NCBI GenBank assembly: GCA_947475095.1
Contig: CANJLG010000005.1
Location: forward strand, 59,345 to 123,344
Source: Flavobacteriales bacterium
GTDB taxonomy: Bacteria > Bacteroidota > Bacteroidia > Flavobacteriales_D > Crocinitomicaceae
DNA length: 64,000 nucleotides
Direction: 5' to 3'
A program made the translations under genes and the position numbers. Positions 48,028 to 55,756 of this stretch are shown piece by piece (the first letter of the stretch is position 1; each line of letters begins with the position of its first letter). Under the pieces are notes generated by a model. That model did not search any database, was not told where the DNA came from, and saw only the letters and a list, made by a program, of their open reading frames with translations.

Positions 48028-48543
48028 TCAGACTTTATCCGCTTGACAAATAATGGCTGTAATTTCTCCATTGATTACGTCAATCCTAAAGTCCAAAAGG
48101 TTATTGGTGTTTTTTCCAAAACTTGTATTATTTACAAAATGTATTTTATAAACCAACATATAGTCACTTTTTTTATTGTAGTTGTCATAAAAATCGTAAT
48201 AGTCCAAAATTTCAGTGAGCTCTACGGTAACATTTTGTTTATTTTTGAGTTCTGATAACGCCACATTTAAGTAATGTTCGTCAATTTTTTGATTAGGATT
48301 TTTATTTAAAACATTCAAATCATCATTCATTAAACAAATAAATTGTAGTTTGTCTGATGAATACGACCAAAGAAAATTTGTTAATTGATCAATGTCTTGA
48401 TTGGTTACCGAACCTGTTAGTTTACTTTCAACAGTTTTGTGTATTTCATCGACTTTGGCCAAGTTCAAACTATCTTCAATATTTCTTTGAGAATAGGAAA
48501 TATATGAAACTAATACGACAAAAGATAAAAGAACTATTTTCAT
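48028..48543 (-). CDS. Exported hypothetical protein
   Basis: 171 residues from ATG 48543 (an ATG six codons upstream is less likely). Signal peptide MKIVLLSFVVLVSYISYSQ. The mature part is polar with no recognised domain. Codons 48346-48400 encode DQLTNFLWSYSSDKLQ, of which an imperfect copy closes the small gene at 58178-58465. Function unknown. Confidence 0.65.
   Translation of the reverse strand: MKIVLLSFVVLVSYISYSQRNIEDSLNLAKVDEIHKTVESKLTGSVTNQDIDQLTNFLWSYSSDKLQFICLMNDDLNVLNKNPNQKIDEHYLNVALSELKNKQNVTVELTEILDYYDFYDNYNKKSDYMLVYKIHFVNNTSFGKNTNNLLDFRIDVINGEITAIICQADKV
48346..48400. repeat. Left copy of an imperfect 55-nt direct repeat
   Basis: About 49 of 55 bases match 58184-58238 in the same orientation (core CCAAAGAAAATTTGTTAATT). 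The left copy is internal to an apparently intact gene. Confidence 0.8.
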
Positions 48544-48725
48544 AATTGTTTTGATGAGCAAGGTGAATAAATGTTAGCTTCTTGATATTTCAATGTATAA
48601 TCCAACTGAATTTTATAAGATCATATATGAGATGATTTGAAATGGTTTTAAATTAAAATAGTAGATTTTAAAAATGGTAATTACAATGAGTTAAAGGAAA
48701 GCGAGTTTATAGATGTTAGATGTCT

Positions 48726-49055
48726 CTATTTTTTGATATATAACAATGAATCTACCTTCTCAATTGAGATGACCGAACTACGAAAAAACGCTTTCTGTTC
48801 TTCCGTAAATTCATCCCACGTATTTATTACCGCTTGCTCAAATTCTGACATTTTTGAATAATCAGGTGATGGTAAAGTTGAATTTGAAAATGTTGAAGGG
48901 GCAATAAGTTTTTCAGATTCTTTTGGTTTCCATGGTGGAAATTTAGAATCAGCCCTACTGAAATTTTTCTTTGGATAATAGGATTCGTTTTTCTTAAAAA
49001 CTGAACATGATTCCAAACAGCATATTATTCCGATTAAAGAAATGTATTTTATCAT
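48726..49055 (-). CDS. Small putative lipoprotein
   Basis: 109 residues; N-terminal hydrophobic stretch followed by ECCLESC-like cysteines (IIGIICCLESCSVF), compatible with a lipobox at C17 or nearby. The mature part is rich in Pro/Lys/Ser, then helical (FEQAVINTWDEFTEEQKAFF). No family recognised. Single gene divergent from the 49265 gene. Confidence 0.55.
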   Translation of the reverse strand: MIKYISLIGIICCLESCSVFKKNESYYPKKNFSRADSKFPPWKPKESEKLIAPSTFSNSTLPSPDYSKMSEFEQAVINTWDEFTEEQKAFFRSSVISIEKVDSLLYIKK

Positions 49056-49264
49056 AACACTTGACTTATATTAAATCTTGTAAAAATCAATAATTCCTGG
49101 ATATAGAAACTTAAACATAGGATACACCACAATAAATAAAGAATTCTTAAATGGTTACATTAAATCATACGTTTATCCCAACCAACACAATAAAGCAACT
49201 GAATTAAAAAATTGAAACAAATTCAGTTATTCTGGTTATGGTTCAAAACGAAAACTAATTATTT

Positions 49265-49963
49265 ATGAATACCTTCTTTTTTACCTTTATCTCAGTGAAC
49301 TCAATTTTTTGTTTTTCACAAGAAACCCAAAAACAATTAAAAGATCCGACAAGCAACCCTAATGAAATTTCCACCTTGTTGGCTGGTCTTGATAAAGACG
49401 CTTTGGAACCGTTCAAATCAATTTCAAAAAGTGAAATCGTTCTAAAAGAAGCGAACGAAAGTGAAATCTTAGTCGAAGAAATAACAATTGGTTGTGGTAA
49501 TAATTTCTTTTCAGAATCAGAAAATCAGAATGCCATGATAGTAAGGGGTAAGTGGTGCGGTGATCTCTATTTTTGGGCAGCAATAAGCATGGGAACCCAA
49601 ATTACTGAGGAAGCTTTTCGTAATAGTGAATTGTTTACCGGTGAATGTGTCGACCAAGATTCCGCGGGAAATCTAATAGCAAAATACACTTTTGAAAACG
49701 GGAAATTAATTTGTCTTTCTCATTTTCATAAAAACGGGAAAGTGTTTCAAAAATATTCTTTTGATAAAGGCATTCCGAATGGAATCAGTTCAGAATATGA
49801 CACAAAAGGAATTTTATATTTCAGTCGCACGTATGAACAAGGTATTTTAAATGGTCCCTTTTACGAAATATATTACACCGATGATCCTGATTGTCGAAAA
49901 CGTATTGATGAAGGCACCTACACTAATAACGAGAAGCTACTCAATAAATCTGTATGTAATTAG
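49265..49963 (+). CDS. Exported protein with MORN-like repeats
   Basis: 232 residues; N-terminal signal-like helix (NTFFFTFISVNSIFCFSQ). The C-terminal half contains YwqK/MORN-variant repeats (YTFENGKLICLSHFHKNGKVFQKYSFDKGIPNG; FSRTYEQGILNGPFYE). Such repeats form beta-sheets used in protein or membrane contact. Function unknown. Followed on the same strand by a second small exported protein. Confidence 0.6.
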   Translation: MNTFFFTFISVNSIFCFSQETQKQLKDPTSNPNEISTLLAGLDKDALEPFKSISKSEIVLKEANESEILVEEITIGCGNNFFSESENQNAMIVRGKWCGDLYFWAAISMGTQITEEAFRNSELFTGECVDQDSAGNLIAKYTFENGKLICLSHFHKNGKVFQKYSFDKGIPNGISSEYDTKGILYFSRTYEQGILNGPFYEIYYTDDPDCRKRIDEGTYTNNEKLLNKSVCN

Positions 49964-50032
49964 TTTGTTAATTCCATAAAGAGTCGCCAATAAGAACCAT
50001 TTTAGTAGAATAATTAATAAAAAAATAAAGCC

Positions 50033-50296
50033 ATGAAAATATTACTTGCTTCATTATCACTTTGCATAGCCTCGAATTTGTTTTCTCAAACAATTAATAA
50101 CAACCCTCAGCCAACAAGCGTTGCTCAATATTCTGACACACTGGAGTATGATTTGAACAAATTCACCGCAGAATACGCAGTTGAAATTTCAACTTGGCCC
50201 CAAGAAAGAAAAGACTGGTTTAATACATTCGCATATACTCGGGGAAACATTAGAATTCCAAAAGAACCAATAGTTTCTCCGAAATGGAATGAATAA
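50033..50296 (+). CDS. Small exported hypothetical protein
   Basis: 87 residues; signal peptide MKILLASLSLCIASNLFSQ, then a short acidic/aromatic mature part (EYDLNKFTAEYAVEISTWPQERKDWFNTF). No family recognised. It follows the MORN-like gene after 69 bases and converges on the gene at 50312. Confidence 0.55.
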   Translation: MKILLASLSLCIASNLFSQTINNNPQPTSVAQYSDTLEYDLNKFTAEYAVEISTWPQERKDWFNTFAYTRGNIRIPKEPIVSPKWNE

Positions 50297-50311
50297 TATA
50301 CAGTATAAACT

Positions 50312-51688
50312 CTATTCTTTAATACAACGAATTGAAAAATAATCTGATGCTGAAAGGCTATCTGGTTTATTAATGGTAAGGTCTGATTTTATATATAATC
50401 CATAAAACGCTTTTATTCCGGTAGAATTAGATGACCAATAATCTAACGTATTTGACCAAATTCCTGAGCCGGATGTCACTTCACGATTACTTGCACTATA
50501 GTGACCTGTCAGTCCTAAAGCAATGCCATATTCATCAGTTCCTTTTCCAAATCCTGTATGATATGTTGCTGTTCTATTATAAGTTACCTCAGGTCTAAAC
50601 TCACCTTGTTCTGTCCAAGAACGTTTATTTTTACATGTACTACAAGGGTTATTTTGTTTTTGCTTTTCAGTCCAATAGGAACAATTAGAACAATATACTG
50701 TTTTCACACTATAAAATCCACCTGTTTTTATGGTAAATGGTGCCTCATATGTTTTTATTTTCTTGTATAAAGCAAAATTAGGAGTCCATTCATCACCAAC
50801 ATATTTATTCCAAAAGTTTTCAAGATCTATTTTTGTTGGTAATCTAAATCCTTGAGGGCAGACGTTTCCCTGTTTAATTACATATCCATTATATAAGTAC
50901 CCATCTTCTTTTATTATTGTTTCAATTGAAATATTCTGTACTAAATCTGGATACATATAAGCACCATAATTTCTATCATTACCCCCACCTTTTTCAAAAG
51001 GGATTTCTGCTCCATCATTATATCTTGTTACTCTCAAATTTTCAGCCATCCAAATTGTTCCTCCGAGATTAACTGTTTTGTATGAGTTACCATCAATGTC
51101 AGTTACAGTTGAATTACTTTGATTGTTTGTATTAGAGGTAGTGGTTGAATTGGAGGTTGTAGAATTTGGAATATAATATTTGAATTCGTCATTTTCATAA
51201 TAAGCTTCATCAGAATAACCTCCATCAGAAAATAAATATCTACCAATTCCAGTACGTTTACTGTTTACCCAATTTCCAATAAATTTTCGATTTAAATCAA
51301 AAAAGAAATACGTTCCCCAGCCATTGAATTTCATATCAACAAAACTACCTTCAAATTGGTCTCCGTTCGGGTAGATATATTTCCCCTGCCCAGTAGCATG
51401 ATTATCTTTAAAGTCACCTTCATAAATGTGACCAGTATATTCTTCACTAAGATAATATTTCCCTTTTCCAGTTCTTTTGTTTTCGATAAAATCACCTATA
51501 TATTTATAACCATTATTCCAATTATAAGTTCCTTTTCCAGTTATTTTAGAATCTTGAAAATAACCTTCATAAGTGCCATTATCATATTTAAAAACTCCAT
51601 AACCATTGTTACAATCTCCTGATAAACATTGTGTGTATGAAAAATTGACTAAAAAGAAAAAGAGAATTGTATATAAAATTGACTTCAT
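50312..51688 (-). CDS. Exported MORN-repeat protein with FISUMP domain
   Basis: 458 residues; signal peptide MKSILYTILFFFLVNFSYTQ. Residues about 25-160 are five or six MORN repeats (GTYEGYFQDSKITGKGTY; YIGDFIENKRTGKGKY; FEGSFVDMKFNGWGTY). After a Ser/Thr/Asn linker comes a Fibrobacter-succinogenes-major-paralogous (FISUMP) domain (SYKTVNLGGTIWMAENLRVTRYNDG; CPQGFRLPTKIDLENFW; SIRCIKE). Within it is an extra four-Cys insert, YCSNCSYW ... CSTCKNK, likely a zinc knuckle. Role unknown; probably surface-located. Confidence 0.78.
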   Translation of the reverse strand: MKSILYTILFFFLVNFSYTQCLSGDCNNGYGVFKYDNGTYEGYFQDSKITGKGTYNWNNGYKYIGDFIENKRTGKGKYYLSEEYTGHIYEGDFKDNHATGQGKYIYPNGDQFEGSFVDMKFNGWGTYFFFDLNRKFIGNWVNSKRTGIGRYLFSDGGYSDEAYYENDEFKYYIPNSTTSNSTTTSNTNNQSNSTVTDIDGNSYKTVNLGGTIWMAENLRVTRYNDGAEIPFEKGGGNDRNYGAYMYPDLVQNISIETIIKEDGYLYNGYVIKQGNVCPQGFRLPTKIDLENFWNKYVGDEWTPNFALYKKIKTYEAPFTIKTGGFYSVKTVYCSNCSYWTEKQKQNNPCSTCKNKRSWTEQGEFRPEVTYNRTATYHTGFGKGTDEYGIALGLTGHYSASNREVTSGSGIWSNTLDYWSSNSTGIKAFYGLYIKSDLTINKPDSLSASDYFSIRCIKE

Positions 51689-51943
51689 AGAATTTATTTT
51701 TTTGAAACTTAAATTTAGATTCGATTAAAAAAAATTAATGTTTTGTATTTCATAAGATTATCATTAAAAATGTTTATTTGAATTTGGAATTTGTCCGATA
51801 AACCAATTACTAATTGCTATTCAGATTATAAAACAAATACTTTTCATGATTTTTTTTTGAAGTGACATTTAACGTCATAAATTTAATAAAACCAATACAA
51901 TTATTCTATTTTTTTTAGGTATTTATTATAATATAACCTAATC

Positions 51944-52252
51944 ATGAACAAAATTATTTACCAATTCTGTTATCATAATCATAGAAACCATTTTGAAATG
52001 CTGGATAGAATCGCTAACACATTGGATTACTATAAAGAAATGAATGATATAAAAAGATTCTCCTTAAATCTAAAACTTTTCAAAGATAAAACAGAAATAT
52101 TATTCGTTGATATTATCCCACATTTTATGCTTCCAGAGATCTATACTTTCAATTTTGAGGAATCCATGAAGGAAATAGAGATGTTTGAAAAAATAATCAA
52201 ACAATGCTCAATTTTGTTAAAAACAATTCTGACCCAGAAAAAACGTTGGTAA
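51944..52252 (+). CDS. Hypothetical protein upstream of the Ubl operon
   Basis: 102 residues, mainly helical, with no signal peptide (MNKIIYQFCYHNHRNHFEML start, basic end TQKKRW). No family recognised. It is 254 bases upstream of the Ubl gene on the same strand, with a -7 box between them, so it is probably a separate transcript. Confidence 0.5.
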   Translation: MNKIIYQFCYHNHRNHFEMLDRIANTLDYYKEMNDIKRFSLNLKLFKDKTEILFVDIIPHFMLPEIYTFNFEESMKEIEMFEKIIKQCSILLKTILTQKKRW

Positions 52253-52422
52253 CACGTCTTGTTCATATTTTCAAATTATTGACAAATGAAACAAGTTAGT
52301 TTATTTATCTTGAATTTAATTTCTTAAAATAGTTTTACTCATTAAATGGGTTGATGAAAAAGAATAATAAAAAGAATAATGAAATATGTTTCGAATAATT
52401 ATATTTTCACACATTTTTTTTT

Positions 52423-52430
52423 TAGATTTG
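52423..52430 (+). promoter_or_regulatory. -7 box of the Ubl conjugation operon
   Basis: TAGATTTG matches TAnnTTTG exactly, 76 bases before the Ubl ATG. The leader has a short CTCTC/GAGAG hairpin (52480-52497). No TTG at -33 was found, which suggests that another factor may be needed. Confidence 0.45.
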
Positions 52431-52506
52431 GTAAAAAAATTTCGATTTACACATCACTCGAAGTTATTATTAACTAAATCTCTCATGATGTGGAGAGTTA
52501 TATATT

Positions 52507-52758
52507 ATGGCAACATTACATTTAGTAAATTCTACTACAGGTGAAGAATACGAAGTACCTGAAATTGACTTTTCAATAGTCAAACCAAAAGACATTTTAA
52601 CCAATACCGATTTAGGACTTCCACCACCTCCAGCAGGGGAAACATGGTGTTTGCTTAAAGGTTCTGCCACAGTAGATGATAATACTACCTTGCAAAATTT
52701 AGGTTTCCAAGACGGTGATAAAGCAATGATAGTTGCAAAAGTATCCGGTGCACGATAA
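52507..52758 (+). CDS. Ubiquitin-like protein (Ubl), first gene of conjugation operon
   Basis: 83 residues with a beta-grasp pattern: strand pair ATLHLVNSTTGEEYEVP, a helix/loop region containing DLGLPPPPAGE, then strands WCLLKGSATVDDNTTLQNLGFQDGDKAMIVAKV. The ...L..LGFQDGDKAMIVAKV end is the usual last-strand arrangement of Ubl folds. The C-terminus is SGAR: a Gly (81) followed by two residues, so the JAB protease encoded downstream may trim it to expose Gly. The next gene begins 9 bases after its stop. Identity rests on fold pattern and operon context. Confidence 0.75.
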   Translation: MATLHLVNSTTGEEYEVPEIDFSIVKPKDILTNTDLGLPPPPAGETWCLLKGSATVDDNTTLQNLGFQDGDKAMIVAKVSGAR

Positions 52759-52767
52759 AACTACTAT

Positions 52768-53496
52768 ATGAGTAATTTTTATAATGACACGCTGCTGAAA
52801 GAAGAATTCACCTTATTACAGCAAGTTCAGAGAGATCGAGAGGTTTCGAGGTATATTACAATTAGTTACGAAGATCAGTTAACTGGAAGCGAAAGAAACA
52901 TTTCCTTAGCACCTTCTAATGGTTTGTATCCTGAAAAGTTCTTCGTGAAATATAGGTTGCCTGTTTATATCGCCCGAGGCCAAAAACGTGATGATTTTGA
53001 AGCAACTGCCGAAATTACGATTAATGAAGAAGTTTTAAAATCCAAAAGATCAGATAATGGCCCTCATACAGTCTATTCTGCAAATTTTGAGGCTTTTAAT
53101 AAACATATAAAAGGAACAACTACTATATGTTTTGGTAATGCATGGATGATTGCGAAAGATCATGGTTTATGGTTTTATATTTTGACATTAGGAGCAATGA
53201 TAAATCAAGATAGTATAGTTACCGACGAAAAAAATAGTAATCATTTTAATCCTGATGCAGGAGCTTATTGGGTGGAGCGTGATATGCGTCCAGTTACTCC
53301 AATAAATTGGCCATGGGATATGGCCATGAAAGGGGAAATTGTAATTAAACCCACAACAAAACCTCAATTAATCATCAAAAAAGTTGGTTCAGAAAATCAA
53401 GGAGGTGTTGTAAATAAAATTTCAATCGTAAAGAAAGGTACTGATTCAACGGCGATTGAACCAAAGAAAATATCAATAATTAAAAAAACAACATGA
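52768..53496 (+). CDS. E2-like ubiquitin-conjugating (UBC-fold) protein
   Basis: 242 residues. The UBC-like order is visible: N-terminal helix, strands (LYPEKFFVKYRLPVYI), TTTICFGNAW near residues 117-126, a long helix (GLWFYILTLGAMIN), and the terminal FNPDAGAYWVE that recalls the conserved NxEAa helix of E2 proteins. The only cysteine in the protein is Cys121, in the place expected for the thioester cysteine. The tail (about 198-242) is a Lys-rich linker with three near-identical motifs, LIIKK, ISIVKK and ISIIKK. It overlaps the E1 gene by 4 bases (ATGA). Conjugating activity is inferred. Confidence 0.7.
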   Translation: MSNFYNDTLLKEEFTLLQQVQRDREVSRYITISYEDQLTGSERNISLAPSNGLYPEKFFVKYRLPVYIARGQKRDDFEATAEITINEEVLKSKRSDNGPHTVYSANFEAFNKHIKGTTTICFGNAWMIAKDHGLWFYILTLGAMINQDSIVTDEKNSNHFNPDAGAYWVERDMRPVTPINWPWDMAMKGEIVIKPTTKPQLIIKKVGSENQGGVVNKISIVKKGTDSTAIEPKKISIIKKTT

Positions 53497-54659
53497 GTGA
53501 TCCAGGTTTTTTTGCTCGACAAAATTTGGTGCTTGGTGAGGAAGTGGGAGATGTCATACGCAATACAAGAATTCTTGTTGTTGGGGTGGGTGCAGGAGGT
53601 AACGAGTTATTAAAAAACCTCGTTTTGATGGGGTTTGGAAATTTCACCTTGGTAGATTTTGATCCGATTGAAAACACAAATCTTTCAAGGACAACCTTGT
53701 TCACTAAAAAAGATATCGGAAAATCAAAGGCGATGGTTGCTGCTGAAAGGCTAACCGAAATGTGCTTGCATGATTCGCCAAATATTATTGGTGTTGATGC
53801 TAAAATACAAGACATAGGAAGTCAAGTATTTAAAAATCATGATTTAGTCGTTTGTTGTGTGGACACAAAAAATGCACGCGTTTATATTAATGATTGGTGC
53901 GTTCGGCTCAAAAAACCATTTTATGAAATGGGGTTTGAGAAATTTGTTGTTCAAATTTCGTTTTTCCCCAATCAATCATTATCAGATCCTTGTTTGAGAG
54001 ATTTTATTGGCGATGCCACCTTTGATGGAAGACGTCAAAGTTGTTCTAAGTTAAAAATGCATGACACGCAATTACGTCATATTCCTACCATACAAGTGGC
54101 GGCTGCATTAGCAGGCGTGTTCGTGGCAACAGAAATTATTTTATTCTTGAAAGGCGAGTCAAAATTACATAACAAGATGTTACAATATTCGGCTCAGTAT
54201 CACAGGATTTTAGAAATTGATATTGAAAAAAGCGAGAAATGTTCCGCACATAGCAGCCATGACCTACCCATTTTTAACTCAAAATTAAATGGCAGTAACA
54301 CATTTAAAGAATTATTTGAAGAATTAAAAATGGAACATAATCTCGAATGTTATATTTCTTGGACAGAAGAGTTTATTTACGAAATTGATTGCGAAAAATG
54401 TAATAGAGGAATTTTAATTAAAAAATTCAAATCTGAAGTTTACGATAATGAAAGATGGTGTTTGGATTGTAGGTCGGCTTACACTGAAGATCACCCCGTT
54501 ACGTCGAAATGGTCAATCAATAAAAGTCTTTTTTTAACGAATGACAAACACACGTTTTTCTTAAATCTGTCAATGTCAGAGTTCGGTGTGGTAAAGAACG
54601 ATATTATTGAGTTAAGTGTTTTAAATAATGAAATTCAAAAAATATTGGTGATGATATGA
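53493..54659 (+). CDS. ThiF/E1-like adenylating enzyme
   Basis: 388 residues with an E1/MoeB Rossmann domain: GVGAGGNELL (nucleotide loop, 31-40), VDFDPIENTNLSR (Asp55, Asn61, Arg66), TKKDIGKSKA, and a candidate catalytic Cys184 in GRRQSCSK. After about residue 240 a C-terminal extension holds two CxxC pairs (Cys300/303 and Cys323/326), a likely structural zinc site. It would adenylate the Ubl C-terminus and pass it to Cys184 or the E2. It overlaps both neighbours by 4 bases. Confidence 0.88.
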   Translation: MSDPGFFARQNLVLGEEVGDVIRNTRILVVGVGAGGNELLKNLVLMGFGNFTLVDFDPIENTNLSRTTLFTKKDIGKSKAMVAAERLTEMCLHDSPNIIGVDAKIQDIGSQVFKNHDLVVCCVDTKNARVYINDWCVRLKKPFYEMGFEKFVVQISFFPNQSLSDPCLRDFIGDATFDGRRQSCSKLKMHDTQLRHIPTIQVAAALAGVFVATEIILFLKGESKLHNKMLQYSAQYHRILEIDIEKSEKCSAHSSHDLPIFNSKLNGSNTFKELFEELKMEHNLECYISWTEEFIYEIDCEKCNRGILIKKFKSEVYDNERWCLDCRSAYTEDHPVTSKWSINKSLFLTNDKHTFFLNLSMSEFGVVKNDIIELSVLNNEIQKILVMI

Positions 54660-55543
54660 AGATTATAAAAACAAAATCCATTCAGGCAAAACTTTCGTCA
54701 GAAATAAAGGAAAAAGAATATCAAATTTTACATTCTAGAAAAGAATTGCATTCTGACCACATTCCAAGTTTTTTTGTTTATATAAATAATCTCGCATGGA
54801 ACGCATTTTTAGGTCATGGAAACAATGTTTATAAGGAAACAGGTAATGAATCGCAAGGGATTTTTATTGGGGAATATTTTAAAGACGAGATTGGAGAATT
54901 TGTAATTGTTAAAAGTTATTGCGAAGGTTTCGGTGACGCTAACAGGGCTTATGTTGAAATGTCAGAGGAATCCTTATTTTCAATTGCAAACAAATGCAAA
55001 GAAGAGGATGCTTTGATGTTGATTTGGATACATACACATCCGAATATGGGGGTTTTTTATTCATCTGTTGACAATAACTGCCTTAGGGCTAATTTTTATA
55101 TGCCTTTTCAAATTGGTTTGGTGGTAGATATTATAAGAAAACAAGTCGCTGGTTTTAAATGTTCAGCAGGCGAAATTAAAAGGTTTCAGGATTATGCTTT
55201 ATTGAATGTTATAGATAGTAGTTTGGAGAAACCCTATCATACGAACACAATAACTATCCAGAAAAAAGAAGAAATAACCATTCAGGTTTCTGTTAAAAAA
55301 CCTGATTTAGAAGATAACACAGATTCTGATAATAATATGTCACAAGGTCAGGAGTCAGTTGAAGAAAGTCCGCAAAGCATGGTATTGGAGGAAGAATTCA
55401 AAGTTGGTTTAGCTCAAAATACTTCAACTGATACAACTATAAATGAAGACAACACAAAGGGCGTTGAAATCAACGAAAACCAATCCAATGTTGATTCTTC
55501 GAGTTCGAAAGAAAACAGTACCCAAGATAGTCAAAGCGAATAG
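54656..55543 (+). CDS. JAB/JAMM deubiquitinase-like metalloprotease
   Basis: 295 residues. The JAMM zinc motif is complete: Glu65 in NESQGIFIGE, and H126-T-H128-P ... S136-x2-D139 (HTHPNMGVFYSSVD). This predicts a zinc isopeptidase that processes or removes the Ubl. Beyond residue 195 the chain is a low-complexity acidic Ser/Asn/Glu tail containing TITIQKK and VSVKK, similar to motifs in the E2-like tail. Translationally coupled to the E1 gene (ATGA overlap). Confidence 0.88.
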   Translation: MKIIKTKSIQAKLSSEIKEKEYQILHSRKELHSDHIPSFFVYINNLAWNAFLGHGNNVYKETGNESQGIFIGEYFKDEIGEFVIVKSYCEGFGDANRAYVEMSEESLFSIANKCKEEDALMLIWIHTHPNMGVFYSSVDNNCLRANFYMPFQIGLVVDIIRKQVAGFKCSAGEIKRFQDYALLNVIDSSLEKPYHTNTITIQKKEEITIQVSVKKPDLEDNTDSDNNMSQGQESVEESPQSMVLEEEFKVGLAQNTSTDTTINEDNTKGVEINENQSNVDSSSSKENSTQDSQSE

Positions 55544-55558
55544 ATAATACAAATTTCA

Positions 55559-55753
55559 ATGCCTGAAATAAAAAGATGTGTTTTATGTAAGAGGCCTAGA
55601 TCTAGAGCTATTCAGGAACAAGTAAGTCAAAAACAAACTTGTCCTGACTATAATTGCCATTTCAGAAATGAAATATTATCAAAAATTCAAGAGGCCATTC
55701 AAATAAAAATAGTAAAGAAAGCTTCTCCTTCCATAAGAATAATTAAGAAATAA
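55559..55753 (+). CDS. Small four-Cys zinc protein
   Basis: 64 residues: Cys7, Cys10, Cys28 and Cys33 in a C-x2-C-x17-C-x4-C array, a helix (FRNEILSKIQEAI), then a tail of two I-x-I-[IV]-K-K motifs (IKIVKK, IRIIKK). A zinc ribbon or treble-clef-like fold is predicted. The same module opens the next gene. A treble clef in a Ubl operon could act as an E3-like adaptor; this is speculation. Three bases separate it from the next gene. Confidence 0.65.
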   Translation: MPEIKRCVLCKRPRSRAIQEQVSQKQTCPDYNCHFRNEILSKIQEAIQIKIVKKASPSIRIIKK

Positions 55754-55756
55754 ATT

